In this document: one piece after another, positions 27,857-36,694 of the stretch
Position numbering within the stretch: position 1 is the stretch's first letter
Layout of the letters: the number at the start of each line of letters is the position of its first letter
NCBI RefSeq assembly: GCF_025144725.1
Contig: NZ_JALXKS010000003.1
Coordinates: 50,291 to 114,290 of the forward strand
DNA length: 64,000 nucleotides
Origin: Brevibacterium sp. p3-SID960
Lineage (GTDB): Bacteria > Actinomycetota > Actinomycetes > Actinomycetales > Brevibacteriaceae
Direction of reading: 5' to 3'
The notes under the pieces: generated by a model
Seen by the model: the letters and a program-made list of their open reading frames with translations, nothing else
Told to the model about the DNA's origin: nothing
The model's database searches: none
Position numbers and translations under genes: made by a program

Positions 27857-28915
27857 ATGACAACCACTCTTGTGCGTGCAGCGCGCTCCCGGCCGGTAGA
27901 CCGTACCCCTGTCTGGTTCATGCGTCAGGCCGGCCGCTCCCTGCCCGAGTACCGCGAACTGCGCCAGGGCAACCAGATGCTCGAAGCCTGCCGCACCCCC
28001 GACCTCGTCACCGAGATCACCCTGCAGCCGGTGCGCCGCCACAACGTCGACGCCGCGATCTTCTTCTCCGACATCGTCGTCCCGCTCCAGGCCGCCGGCA
28101 TCGACGTCGTCATCGAACCCGGCGTCGGCCCGGTCATCGCCCACCCGGTGCGCACCCAGGCCGACATCGACAGCCTGCCTGAGCTCACGGCGGAGATGAT
28201 GCCCGACATCACCGAGTCGATCTCACGCATCGCAGCCGAACTCGCCACCCGCGAGGACACCGCCCTCATCGGCTTCGCCGGCGCCCCGTTCACACTGGCC
28301 AGCTACCTCATCGAAGGCGGTCCGAGCCGCAACCACGAAAAGACCAAGGCGATGATGGCAGGTGCCCCGGAGATGTTCTCCCAGCTGCTGGCCAAGCTTG
28401 CCGCCATGTCCACGACGTTCGTCGACGTGCAGCTGTCGGCCGGTGCGCAGGCCTTTCAGCTCTTCGACTCCTGGGCCGGCTACCTCAGCCCGCGCGACTA
28501 CCGCACACATGTGCTGCCGCACTCCCAGCGCGTCTTCTCAGATCTTGCCGGCCACGACGTGCCCAGCATTCACTTCGGTGTGCAGACCGGCGAGCTGCTG
28601 CCGGCGATGTCCGAGGCCGGCTCCACTGTCGTCGGTGCGGACTTCCGCGTCGAGCTCACCGACGCCTCGACGCGCGTTCGACCCAACCAGGCGCTGCAGG
28701 GCAATCTCGACCCGGCCCTGCTCTTCGCACCGTGGGAGGCCCTCCAGCCGCGCATCGAGCAGATCGTGCGCGACGGCCTGTCTCACAGCGGCGGGCACAT
28801 CTTCAACCTCGGCCATGGCGTGCTGCCGTCCACCGATCCCGAGGTGCCCGGCCGGATCGTCGACGAGGTCCATCGCATCTCCGCCGCGCTGCTGAGCGGA
28901 GACGACCCGAAGTGA
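27857..28915 (+). CDS. hemE: Uroporphyrinogen decarboxylase
   Basis: A 352-residue enzyme that converts uroporphyrinogen III to coproporphyrinogen III. The N-terminal signature PVWFMRQAGRSLPEYRELR, the catalytic Asp in IFFSDIVVPL, and GFAGAPFTLASYLIEGG are present. AGGAGG lies just before the ATG. The stop overlaps the cgoX start (GTGA), so the two enzymes of consecutive steps are co-translated. Confidence 0.97.
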   Translation: MTTTLVRAARSRPVDRTPVWFMRQAGRSLPEYRELRQGNQMLEACRTPDLVTEITLQPVRRHNVDAAIFFSDIVVPLQAAGIDVVIEPGVGPVIAHPVRTQADIDSLPELTAEMMPDITESISRIAAELATREDTALIGFAGAPFTLASYLIEGGPSRNHEKTKAMMAGAPEMFSQLLAKLAAMSTTFVDVQLSAGAQAFQLFDSWAGYLSPRDYRTHVLPHSQRVFSDLAGHDVPSIHFGVQTGELLPAMSEAGSTVVGADFRVELTDASTRVRPNQALQGNLDPALLFAPWEALQPRIEQIVRDGLSHSGGHIFNLGHGVLPSTDPEVPGRIVDEVHRISAALLSGDDPK

Positions 28916-30363
28916 GCACACCGCGCATCGTCATCGCCGGGGCCGGGATCTCCGGGCTCGCCACCGCCTACCGGCTGACCCGTGCGCTGCCGGATGCCGA
29001 GATCACGGTGTGCGAGGCCTCCGACCGGCTCGGCGGGTGCCTCAAGACCTCGACCCTCGGTGGGCAGGCGCCCGGCGGCGCCGACGTCGGAGCTGAGGCC
29101 AGCCTGTTCGTCCGCCCCGAGACCGCGGAACTGTGCGCCGAGCTCGGCCTCGACCTGGAGTTCCCCTCCCGGGAGCACTCCTCGCAGCTGTTCGTTCGCG
29201 ATGTGATGCACCCGATGCCCACGGACACGCTCATGGGCGTGCCGAGCGAACCGGCCAGCCTGGCCGGGATCCTCACCGCGTCCGAGGTGGAGCGCGCCGG
29301 TGCAGAGACGCTCACCGAGCCTGCCGACGGTGACGTTCCGGTCGGTGAGTTCATCGCCTCCCGGCTCGGTGATGCCGTCGCCGATGTCATCGTCGATCCG
29401 CTGCTCGGCGGAGTCTATGCCGGGCGCTGCCGCGAGCTGTCGATGGCTGCGACCATCCCGGCGCTGCTGCCGGCCGCGCACACCGGCACCTCCGTGCTCG
29501 AGGCGGTGAGCAAGGTGCGCGCCCAGCGCAGTGCCGCCTCCGGGGCCAACATCCCCGGCACCAAGGCGCAGGACGCACCCCCGGTGTTCATGACCCTGTC
29601 GGGTGGCATCGGCACGCTCATCACCGCCTTGGCCGATGACCTGAGCGCCCGCGGCGTGCGCATCGAACGCAGCACCCCCGTCACCGCCCTGCAGCCGGGC
29701 CAGCCGGGCAGCGGCGAGCCTTCCTGGACGGTGCGCGCAGGGGAGGAGCACCTTCCGGCCGAGGCCGTCATCCTCGCGGTTCCCGCCTACGCAGCAGCCT
29801 CGGTCCTCACCGATGTCGATGCCGAGATCGCAGGCACCCTCGGCGACATCGACTACGCCGACTCGGCTGTCGTCACCGCCGTGCTGGAAACCGGGGCTGC
29901 ACCGCTGTCCGGCTCCGGCTTCCTCATCCCGCCCACCGAAGGCCGGTTCATCAAAGCCTCGACCTTCGCCTCGAACAAGTGGCCGTGGCTGAAAGACGCG
30001 CTTCCTGCAGGCACGGCTGTGGTGCGGATGAGCGTCGGGCGCTACGGGGATGGCCCGCACGCCTGGGCTGCCCTCGACGACGAGGAACTGGCGGCCCGCG
30101 CGCTCGCCGACTGGCGCGACATCACCGGCAGCCAGGCTGAGTGCCGCCACCTGGAAGTCCAGCGCTGGACCCAGTCGCTGCCCCAGTACCGGCCTGGCCA
30201 CCTGGATCGCAGCACCGCTATCGACACCGCACTGACCCGCCATTCGGGCCTCGGGCTCACCGGCGCGGCCTATGACGGTGTCGGCATCCCGGTCTGCCTC
30301 AAGCGCGCAGCAGCAGAGGCCCACCGGATCGCCGCCGGCCTCACCGCAGCCGCCCGCACCTGA
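28912..30363 (+). CDS. cgoX: Coproporphyrinogen III oxidase (FAD-dependent)
   Basis: A 483-residue flavoprotein of the HemG/HemY family. The N-terminal FAD-binding motif VIAGAGISGLATAYRL is followed by the EASDRLGGCLKT segment; DPLLGGVYAGRCRELSM and the C-terminal FAD motif GLTGAAYDGVGIPVCL are typical. In Gram-positives with ChdC it oxidises coproporphyrinogen III to coproporphyrin III. It overlaps hemE by 4 bp, and chdC follows 76 bp later. Older annotation would call it hemY/protoporphyrinogen oxidase. Confidence 0.93.
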   Translation: MSTPRIVIAGAGISGLATAYRLTRALPDAEITVCEASDRLGGCLKTSTLGGQAPGGADVGAEASLFVRPETAELCAELGLDLEFPSREHSSQLFVRDVMHPMPTDTLMGVPSEPASLAGILTASEVERAGAETLTEPADGDVPVGEFIASRLGDAVADVIVDPLLGGVYAGRCRELSMAATIPALLPAAHTGTSVLEAVSKVRAQRSAASGANIPGTKAQDAPPVFMTLSGGIGTLITALADDLSARGVRIERSTPVTALQPGQPGSGEPSWTVRAGEEHLPAEAVILAVPAYAAASVLTDVDAEIAGTLGDIDYADSAVVTAVLETGAAPLSGSGFLIPPTEGRFIKASTFASNKWPWLKDALPAGTAVVRMSVGRYGDGPHAWAALDDEELAARALADWRDITGSQAECRHLEVQRWTQSLPQYRPGHLDRSTAIDTALTRHSGLGLTGAAYDGVGIPVCLKRAAAEAHRIAAGLTAAART

Positions 30364-30439
30364 ACCGACCGCCCACTGACCCTGAGACCACCTACCCCGA
30401 ACAGACATGGCCGCGAAGGCCGCAGAGAGGAACGAAGGA

Positions 30440-31150
30440 ATGTCTGACTACGTTCAGCCCACCCCTGAACAGATCGAGAAGTTCAACAGCGAGATCCGCT
30501 ACGCCGGCTACAGCGTCTTCGCCGTCGCCGGTGAGCTCGGCGAAGCCGACCGGGCTGAGCTGGCAGCCGAGCTCAATGAGGGCCTGGCCGCACTTGCCGA
30601 TAAGGACCTCATCGTCCGCGGCACCTACGACATCTCCGCCATGCGCGCCGATGCCGACCTCATGTTCTGGTGGCACGCCCCTTCGGTCGAGGTGCTGCAG
30701 GAGGCATACTCCGTGGTGCGCCGCTCGCTGCTGGGCGGACTGCTCGAACCGGTCTGGTCGTGCATCGGCCAGCACCGCCCGGCTGAGTTCAACAAGTCCC
30801 ACCTGCCGGCATTCCTCACCGACCCGAACCCGGGCGACTACCTGTGCGTCTACCCGTTCGTGCGCTCATACGACTGGTACCTGCTCGACCCACAGGAGCG
30901 GGCCACCATGCTGCGCGATCACGGCAAGGCAGCCGCCGGCTACAAGGACGTCAAAGCCAACACGATCGCAGCCTTCGCGCTGAATGACTACGAGTGGCTG
31001 CTCGGTTTCGAAGCAGACGACCTCGACCGCATCATCAGCCTCATGCGCGACCTGCGCGACACCGAGGCCCGCCTGCACGTGCGTGAGGAGATCCCGTTCT
31101 TCACCGGCCCGCGCAAGGACCTCGGCGACATCATCGCCCTGTGGCGGTGA
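30440..31150 (+). CDS. chdC: Coproheme decarboxylase (HemQ)
   Basis: A 236-residue member of the chlorite-dismutase-like family that decarboxylates coproheme to haem b using peroxide, the last step of the coproporphyrin-dependent pathway. The catalytic-Tyr segment FVRSYDWYLLDPQER and the actinobacterial pattern HGKAAAGYKDVKANT, DYEWLLGFEADD, VREEIPFFTGPR are present. ATG at 30440 is chosen because AGAGGA lies about 12 nt upstream; an in-frame ATG at 30407 lacks a ribosome-binding site. It probably belongs to the hemE-cgoX operon. Confidence 0.95.
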   Translation: MSDYVQPTPEQIEKFNSEIRYAGYSVFAVAGELGEADRAELAAELNEGLAALADKDLIVRGTYDISAMRADADLMFWWHAPSVEVLQEAYSVVRRSLLGGLLEPVWSCIGQHRPAEFNKSHLPAFLTDPNPGDYLCVYPFVRSYDWYLLDPQERATMLRDHGKAAAGYKDVKANTIAAFALNDYEWLLGFEADDLDRIISLMRDLRDTEARLHVREEIPFFTGPRKDLGDIIALWR

Positions 31151-31270
31151 CGGACCGGGCGGTGCTGACCTCCCGAGCGACGTTGACCATCCCAGCGACG
31201 CTGGGAGTCTCGGCCAGCGCTGCCTGAGGCGACATGGACACATCGAGATCGACGCATCGACATCGACACC

Positions 31271-31302
31271 GTGCCGGCTCGCGCATGCGCGCGGGCCGGC
31301 AC
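31271..31302. terminator. Hairpin between convergent chdC and acetyltransferase genes
   Basis: Stem GTGCCGGC...GCCGGCAC with an inner GCGC-rich part and small bulge. It lies between two convergent stops and could serve both strands. Confidence 0.6.
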
Positions 31303-31312
31303 CGTCGTCGGT

Positions 31313-31825
31313 TCACAGCCCAGCTTCGCGGCGCAGCGGGGTGTGCTCGATGCCGTCCTCCATGAACCGCGGACCTGAAGGCGTGAATCCGTAGCGGCCG
31401 TAGAAGCCCTCCAGATGACTCTGCGCATTCATCACCAGTGGTTCATCGCCGAGCTGTGCGACCAGGGATGCCAGCAGGCGTCCGCCTGCACCGGTGCCCC
31501 GCAGCTCGGGATCGGTCACCACCCGGCCGATCGAATAGGCGTCATCGGCACCTGCCGGGCCATCCGGGAATCCCAACGGCAGCACCCGCGCATAGGCGGC
31601 CGGCATGACCGACACGCCAGCCGGGTTGCCGTGGGAGTCCTGAGCCGCGCGGGCCGGTTGCGGGAAGAACGTATGAATCGTCTCAGGAAGCGTGTCGATG
31701 CCGTCGAGGTCGAGGAACACGCAGCTCTGCTCGACGACGAAGACCGCCGAGCGCAGCTGCAGGATCCCGTAGAGCTCCGTCGTCGTCAGCTCGGCAAATG
31801 GTTTGCAGATCAGATCCCCGCTCAT
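31313..31825 (-). CDS. GNAT acetyltransferase, ElaA type
   Basis: A 170-residue N-acetyltransferase. The ElaA-like start (FAELTTTELYGILQLRSAVFVVEQ) and the acetyl-CoA loop (IGRVVTDPELRGTGAGGRLL) are clear. The substrate is unknown. The start at 31825 overlaps the msrB stop (ATGA), so it is the second gene of an msrB operon; a longer frame reaching 32083 is the shadow of msrB. Confidence 0.88.
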   Translation of the reverse strand: MSGDLICKPFAELTTTELYGILQLRSAVFVVEQSCVFLDLDGIDTLPETIHTFFPQPARAAQDSHGNPAGVSVMPAAYARVLPLGFPDGPAGADDAYSIGRVVTDPELRGTGAGGRLLASLVAQLGDEPLVMNAQSHLEGFYGRYGFTPSGPRFMEDGIEHTPLRREAGL

Positions 31826-32241
31826 GCCTCGTCGAAGTCCAGGCAGATCGAGTTGATGCAGAAGCGGGCATCGGTCGGGGTGGAGAAGCCCTCCCCGTAG
31901 AAAACGTGCCCGAGGTGGGAGTCGCAGGCCGCGCAGCGGACCTCGGTGCGCACCATACCCAGCGTGCGGTCCTCGATGTAGCGCACACGATCCTTGGCCA
32001 AGGGCGCGTAGAAAGCCGGCCAGCCGCAGTGGGCGTCGAACTTCGTCTCCGAGCGGAACAGCTCTGCCCCGCACGCCCGGCACGAGTAGACGCCGGTGGC
32101 AGTGTGATCGGTGTACTCACCGGTGAACGGCCGTTCGGTGCCGCCCTTGCGCAGCACCGCGTATTCGGCAGGGGAGAGGACCTCCTGCCACTGTCGTTCG
32201 CTGCGCTCGGCAGCCTGGCTGGTGTGGGTCGGTTCGGTCAT
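31822..32241 (-). CDS. msrB: Peptide methionine-(R)-S-oxide reductase
   Basis: A 139-residue enzyme that repairs oxidised methionine. Two CxxC zinc pairs (CRAC, CAAC) and the catalytic motif RFCINSICLDF at the C-terminus are intact, and GHVFYGEG is conserved. GGGAGGAG lies before the ATG. It is coupled to the acetyltransferase gene downstream. A dyad at 32269-32303 lies in its upstream region. Together with the bd oxidase and haem genes it adds an oxidative-stress element to the window. Confidence 0.96.
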   Translation of the reverse strand: MTEPTHTSQAAERSERQWQEVLSPAEYAVLRKGGTERPFTGEYTDHTATGVYSCRACGAELFRSETKFDAHCGWPAFYAPLAKDRVRYIEDRTLGMVRTEVRCAACDSHLGHVFYGEGFSTPTDARFCINSICLDFDEA

Positions 32242-32268
32242 GAGCTCAACTCCTCCCAGATGCGGATG

Positions 32269-32303
32269 TGCTCACGCTACCAGGCACGCACAGGGCGTGA
32301 GCA
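32269..32303. promoter_or_regulatory. Inverted repeat in the msrB-hydrolase divergent region
   Basis: 9-bp arms (TGCTCACGC and GCGTGAGCA) separated by 17 nt. It could be an operator or an mRNA hairpin in the msrB leader. Confidence 0.35.
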
Positions 32304-32388
32304 AGGTGGGCAGCAGCCGAAATCCGCAGTGCGTCCTGAAATCGCAGCCCAGGTGCAGTGAGTAGGATGTGAGCCAGGAGGAACACTG

Positions 32389-33771
32389 ATGACTCACGCG
32401 GACTTCAAGAACCGGGCGCTGCGGGCCACCGTCGCCGGGCTCGGAGCGGGTCTGGCCGCCGGGGCGCTCGTCTCGGCCGCCTCATCGGGGCTGGCCGCCT
32501 ACTTCGCCCGCCGCATCGTCGTCCCCGAACACGCTCCCGAGGACCTGGAGATCCTGCACGTCGACGGCTTCGACGACGATATGCGCGTCCACCTGCCGGC
32601 CACCGACGACACCCTTGTCAACGGCCGCTACGGCCTGTACTTCGACTCCGCGGCCGGTCATGCCCAGCTCGGCGACATCGTCGAATACGACCCAGTCTCC
32701 CAGACCGTCTCCCGCTCAGTGCTGGGAGTGACCGCAGGCAATCTGCGCACTGCCCGGTGGGGCCGCTGGACCGGCCAGTTCTATTCGCATCCCGAACAGC
32801 TCAACCTGCCGTATGAGGACATCGCGCTCGTTTCCGACGTCGGCGAGCTGCCGGCCTGGTACCTGCCGACGACGGCCGAGAAGCCCAGCGATACGTGGGC
32901 GATCCTCATCCACGGCCGCGGAGCCACCCGCGCGGAGTGCTTGCGCGCAGGTCCCGTGCTCGACTCGCTGAGCATGCCGGCACTGGCAATGGCCTACCGC
33001 AACGACGCCGAGGTGCGGGTCGGCCGGTCAGCCCGCTACGGGCTGGGAGACACCGAATGGCTCGACGTCGATGTCGCCATCGACTATGCGCTGGCTCGCG
33101 GGGCGAGGAACGTGGTGCTCTTCGGCTGGTCGATGGGTGGGGCGATCGCTTTCCAAGCCGCCTCGCGCGGGCGCAACCGCGACCATGTCCGCGCCCTCGT
33201 GCTCGACGGGCCGGTCGTCGACTGGTACAACGTGCTCGACCACCAGGCCAGACTCAACTTCCTGCCCACCCCGATCGCACGGCTGACCCTCGACATGATC
33301 ACCCGCCCGTGGGCGAGGCGGATCACCGGGCTGGAGACCCCGCTCGACCTCGACCGGATGGACTGGCTGACCCGGGCTGCCGAGCTGGACACGCCGCTGC
33401 TGCTCATCCATTCCGAAACCGACGAATTCGTGCCCACCGGTCCCTCGCATGCGCTGGCGAATGTGCGCCGTGACCTCGTGACGATGCCCAGCTACACCAA
33501 GGGCCGACACACCAAGGAGTGGAACACCGATCCGGAGCGCTGGTCGGATGATGTGGCGAATTTCCTCGAATCGAAGGTGCTGCGCAGCCCGCTGCCCAGT
33601 CGTCAGCAGCCGACAGAACCGGCCCGGCTGGCAAGCACGTCACCCACGCGGTCTGCGGATGCAGGCGCATCGGGTGACACTGCTGTCCAGGACAGGGCAC
33701 GGCTGCTCGATATGAGCAACCGGCAGCTCGGGCGAGGCGACGGCTGCCTGGAACGGCCCGTCGACCGCTGA
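32389..33771 (+). CDS. Alpha/beta hydrolase, membrane-anchored
   Basis: A 460-residue protein with one N-terminal hydrophobic segment (about 12-38), a linker, and an alpha/beta-hydrolase domain. The nucleophile elbow is GWSMGG; a probable acid lies in HSETDEFVP and a probable catalytic His in KGRHTKEW. The HGRGATRAE segment would form the oxyanion hole. The last 55 residues are low complexity. The substrate is unknown; an esterase or peptidase (prolyl oligopeptidase-like) is possible. AGGAGGAAC precedes the ATG. Confidence 0.82.
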   Translation: MTHADFKNRALRATVAGLGAGLAAGALVSAASSGLAAYFARRIVVPEHAPEDLEILHVDGFDDDMRVHLPATDDTLVNGRYGLYFDSAAGHAQLGDIVEYDPVSQTVSRSVLGVTAGNLRTARWGRWTGQFYSHPEQLNLPYEDIALVSDVGELPAWYLPTTAEKPSDTWAILIHGRGATRAECLRAGPVLDSLSMPALAMAYRNDAEVRVGRSARYGLGDTEWLDVDVAIDYALARGARNVVLFGWSMGGAIAFQAASRGRNRDHVRALVLDGPVVDWYNVLDHQARLNFLPTPIARLTLDMITRPWARRITGLETPLDLDRMDWLTRAAELDTPLLLIHSETDEFVPTGPSHALANVRRDLVTMPSYTKGRHTKEWNTDPERWSDDVANFLESKVLRSPLPSRQQPTEPARLASTSPTRSADAGASGDTAVQDRARLLDMSNRQLGRGDGCLERPVDR

Positions 33772-33811
33772 TCGAACAGCCGGCAGGCTGCGATTCACAG
33801 CACGTTCCGGC

Positions 33812-34801
33812 TCACAGCACGCCGAGGTCCTGGGCGGTGTCCCGCTCGGCCTGCAGTTCAGCGACCGAGGCGTCGATGCGCTGTCGGGAGAACGCGTCGA
33901 TCTCCAAGCCGGTGACGATCTCATAGCTGCCGCCGGTGCACACGACCGGGAACGAGGAGACGAGCCCGGCCGGCACGTCGTACTCACCCTGTGAGTGCAC
34001 GGCCATAGACACCCAGCCTCCGCTGCTGCCGTGCTCCCAGTCGCGCAGGTGCTCCAGCGTCGCGTGGGCAGCCGAGGCGGCCGAGGAGGCGCCGCGAGCG
34101 GCGATGATCGCAGCTCCGCGCTTGGCGACCGTCGGCACGAACTCATCTGCCACCCACGCCTCATCGCCGATGACCTCGGCCAGCGACCGGCCGGCCAGTC
34201 GGGCGTGGGAGACGTCGGGGTACTGGGTGGCGGAGTGGTTGCCCCAGATGGCGACCTGCTCGATGTCCTGAACGTACACAGGCTCACCGGTGACCTCGGT
34301 GGCCTTCGCCGCCAGCTGCGACAGCGCCCGGTTGTGATCGAGGCGGGTGAGGGCGGTGAACTGCGTCTTCGGAATGTCCGGGGCGTGGTGGGAGGCGATG
34401 AGCGCATTCGTATTGGCCGGGTTGCCGGTGACGACGACCTTGACGTGATCGGCGGCATTGACCAGCGCCCGGCCCTGGGTGGAGAAGATCTCGCCGTTCT
34501 TCTGCAGCAGATCAGCGCGTTCCATGCCCTTCTTCCGCGGCATCGAGCCGATCAGCAGTGCCGCATCGACACCGTCGAAGGCGGTGGCAGGGTCATCGGT
34601 GATCTCGACGGCTTCGAGCCGGGTGAAGGCGCAGTCGTCGAGTTCCATCACGACGCCTTCGAGGGCCTGCAGCGCATGCGGGATCTCCAGCAGGCGCAGA
34701 CGGATCGGCTCATCGCCGTAGACGAATCCTGCTGCCAGGCGAAAGAGCAGGCTGTAGCCGATCTGCCCGGCGGCTCCGGTGACGGCGATGGTGCGGGTCA
34801 T
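33812..34801 (-). CDS. mdh: Malate dehydrogenase
   Basis: A 329-residue NAD-dependent enzyme oxidising malate to oxaloacetate in the TCA cycle. The nucleotide motif [16 protein letters not shown], substrate arginines in [22 protein letters not shown] with the catalytic Asp, and [12 protein letters not shown] with the catalytic His are present. The length and sequence fit the dimeric Micrococcales/Streptomyces type. GGAG precedes the ATG. It is the last of three closely spaced minus-strand genes; co-transcription with the upstream RibD-C gene (25 bp away) is likely. Confidence 0.96.
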   Translation of the reverse strand: MTRTIAVTGAAGQIGYSLLFRLAAGFVYGDEPIRLRLLEIPHALQALEGVVMELDDCAFTRLEAVEITDDPATAFDGVDAALLIGSMPRKKGMERADLLQKNGEIFSTQGRALVNAADHVKVVVTGNPANTNALIASHHAPDIPKTQFTALTRLDHNRALSQLAAKATEVTGEPVYVQDIEQVAIWGNHSATQYPDVSHARLAGRSLAEVIGDEAWVADEFVPTVAKRGAAIIAARGASSAASAAHATLEHLRDWEHGSSGGWVSMAVHSQGEYDVPAGLVSSFPVVCTGGSYEIVTGLEIDAFSRQRIDASVAELQAERDTAQDLGVL

Positions 34802-34826
34802 GATGTGCTCCTATCGGTGGGGTGGA

Positions 34827-35624
34827 TCAGGGGGACCCCAGCTGCAGCCGGTGGATGGCGGTCGAACCATCGGTCAGCTGGGACAGGGGGCGGGCGCGCA
34901 GCGGTGGGTCGAAGGTCGGCCCGGAGAGCAGGCCCGGGCCGGTGCCGGTGATGAGGGGGCTGACGGTCAGGCACAGTTCGTCGATGGCACCGGCCTGGAT
35001 CCAGGCCCCGAGCACGGCGGGCCCGCCTTCGCACAGCACCCGGCGCATACCTCGGGCGCGGAGGTCAGCGAGCACCGCTGCCGGGGACACATCGTCTGCA
35101 TGCGCGACGACATTGCCGTCCCCGCAGTAGCCGCGCAGCCGGTCCAGCGCCACCTCATCGGCACACGAGGTGTGGACGATGACATCGGAGGTGCCGGCGG
35201 CATCGAGCCGGTCGGTGTCGATGCGCCCGGAGGCGGTGATGAGGACGAGCGCGGGCACGTCAGCTTGGCCGCGGCGTCGGCGCTGGGCGAGGTGAGCGCG
35301 TTTGGCGGTCAGCCGGGTGTAGCCTTCGGCCCGGGCGGTGCCGGCTCCGACGACGACGGCATCGGCAAGGGAGCGCAGCACCGAGAACACCCGCATATCG
35401 GCAGGGGAGGAGATCTCCCGGGAGCTGCCGTGAGCGCCGGTGACGGCCCCGTCGATGGTGGTGACCATGTTCGCTTGCACGCGTATGCCGTGCGGGTCGG
35501 TCAGCGGGCCGGAATCGTAGAGGGCTGTCAGCGTCGGTTCGCCGAGCTCGTAGGGCAGCAGCCGCCCTGTCGGTATGAGCTCGCGCAGTGTCGTGCGAGT
35601 GGGGAAGCCGGGGTATGCCGTCAT
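34827..35624 (-). CDS. RibD C-terminal domain (pyrimidine reductase) protein
   Basis: A 265-residue protein of the dihydrofolate-reductase-like RibD_C family: VQANMVTTIDGAVTG, the NADPH segment RSLADAVVVGAGTARAEGY, and RVLCEGGPAVLGAWI. It has no deaminase domain, so it could be a stand-alone 5-amino-6-ribosylamino-uracil reductase of riboflavin synthesis or an orphan reductase. No other rib gene is present in the window. It follows the lipoprotein gene by 12 bp. Confidence 0.85.
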   Translation of the reverse strand: MTAYPGFPTRTTLRELIPTGRLLPYELGEPTLTALYDSGPLTDPHGIRVQANMVTTIDGAVTGAHGSSREISSPADMRVFSVLRSLADAVVVGAGTARAEGYTRLTAKRAHLAQRRRRGQADVPALVLITASGRIDTDRLDAAGTSDVIVHTSCADEVALDRLRGYCGDGNVVAHADDVSPAAVLADLRARGMRRVLCEGGPAVLGAWIQAGAIDELCLTVSPLITGTGPGLLSGPTFDPPLRARPLSQLTDGSTAIHRLQLGSP

Positions 35625-35636
35625 GCGCTGCCTGGC

Positions 35637-36539
35637 TCACCGGCCGAGGAGGTCGGCAGGACCCATGACGATGTGCGGATCGAGCTCGGGGTCGATGGTC
35701 TTCAGCAGATACCGCATCTCATCAGTCGGCACGGTCACGCAGCCGCGGGTGGGGGAGTCGTGGTCGACGTGGAGCCAGATCTTGCCGCCGGCATCCCAGC
35801 CCATCGGGCGGGTGTCGTCCGTCGGGGCGGTGCCGGCCTTGCGGTTGTAGTTGATGGCGATGACATAGTCGAACACGTCGCGCCAGTCCTCACCGTAGAC
35901 CTGGGCGGCACCATCGCGCAGGCCGCTGTCCTGGGTGTAGGGCAGCTTCGAGTTCGGGTCTGCTTTGGCTCCGCCGGCGTCGGTGAGGGCGAAGACGCCG
36001 ACTGGGGTTGTGCCGTCGCCCTCGCGGCGCTCTTCGGCCCACCCGCTGCGGCCGTTGTGGGCGGAGAAGACCTTGACAGTCTCCCAGTCAGCCTCGACAT
36101 CAGCACGCTGGTAGAGCACCAGCTGGTTCTGGGTGTCCTTCGCGTCCTCGCCGATGGCCACCAGCACCTGGCGGGCCGAATCGGGCACCTCGCCGCGGGT
36201 CTCCGGCCCGACTCCGGGCAGGGTGGGGAACGTCTGGCCGGCAGCGATGTCATCGGCAGGTACGACAGCGTCACCGTCGGTGCTGCTGGCAGCCTCGCCG
36301 TCTGGCGTCGAGTCGGCTGCGTTCGGCTCGATGGGCTCCTGAACGGCAGGAGCCGGGAAGTCACCTGGTATCTGCAGCTGCGGGGCGCTGAGGCTGGAGC
36401 CGACACTCTCTGCAGCGACCGGGGCGCCTTCAGCGGCTGCCTGCGGGTTCGCGCTGCCGACTGCGCCGCATCCGGAGACGAGCAGCGCGGCCGCTGTCAG
36501 CACAGCAGCCGGCAGGACTGTCTTCGGCGCGATGGGCAT
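35637..36539 (-). CDS. L,D-transpeptidase-like lipoprotein (YkuD domain)
   Basis: A 300-residue exported protein with a lipoprotein signal (LLVSGC lipobox, C24), a low-complexity acidic spacer to about residue 115, and a C-terminal YkuD-type domain. The catalytic motif HVDHDSPTRGCVTVP carries the expected His, Ser, Gly and Cys (C267). Such enzymes make 3-3 cross-links in peptidoglycan or anchor proteins. It has the short scaffold of the L,D-TPase-like family rather than an Ig-domain Ldt. The ATG lies 6 nt after AATAAT; a minisatellite lies directly upstream. Confidence 0.83.
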   Translation of the reverse strand: MPIAPKTVLPAAVLTAAALLVSGCGAVGSANPQAAAEGAPVAAESVGSSLSAPQLQIPGDFPAPAVQEPIEPNAADSTPDGEAASSTDGDAVVPADDIAAGQTFPTLPGVGPETRGEVPDSARQVLVAIGEDAKDTQNQLVLYQRADVEADWETVKVFSAHNGRSGWAEERREGDGTTPVGVFALTDAGGAKADPNSKLPYTQDSGLRDGAAQVYGEDWRDVFDYVIAINYNRKAGTAPTDDTRPMGWDAGGKIWLHVDHDSPTRGCVTVPTDEMRYLLKTIDPELDPHIVMGPADLLGR

Positions 36540-36545
36540 GCGGCC

Positions 36546-36551
36546 ATTATT
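36546..36551 (-). promoter_or_regulatory. -10 box of leaderless YkuD lipoprotein transcript
   Basis: AATAAT (five of six matches to TATAAT) on the minus strand, 6 nt before the ATG. Confidence 0.5.
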
Positions 36552-36583
36552 CCATGCTTTGAGCAGACCGTGCAGATTCCGGC

Positions 36584-36660
36584 ACCCCTGGCCGCCTCCT
36601 GAATACCGTTACCCCTGGCCGCCTCCTGAATACCGTTACCCCTGGCCGCCTCCTGAATAC
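36584..36660. repeat. 27-bp minisatellite, about 2.9 copies
   Basis: Units start at 36584, 36611 and 36638; the first two are full and identical, the third is complete to 23 bp. The array lies in the 155-bp gap between divergent genes, 33 bp upstream of the YkuD-lipoprotein -10 box and 20 bp before the TAAACT of the other gene. There are no spacers, so it is not a CRISPR. Confidence 0.9.
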
Positions 36661-36679
36661 GCAAATACCGGCAACAGAC

Positions 36680-36685
36680 TAAACT
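36680..36685 (+). promoter_or_regulatory. -10 box of proline-rich membrane protein gene
   Basis: TAAACT lies 9 nt before the ATG at 36695. A GGGAG in the gap leaves either a very short leader or leaderless translation possible. Confidence 0.35.
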
Positions 36686-36694
36686 GGGAGCACT

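Noticed and set aside
28783..30408. 541-residue minus-strand frame opposite hemE/cgoX
   Set aside because: Antisense shadow of two certain genes; composition is typical of complementary-frame translation.
34779..36602. 607-residue plus-strand frame opposite the RibD-C and lipoprotein genes
   Set aside because: The minus-strand genes have clear family motifs, lipobox and catalytic residues; the plus frame has none.
36584..36660. CRISPR-like array
   Set aside because: The 27-bp units are directly adjacent without spacers and there are no cas genes; it is a minisatellite.
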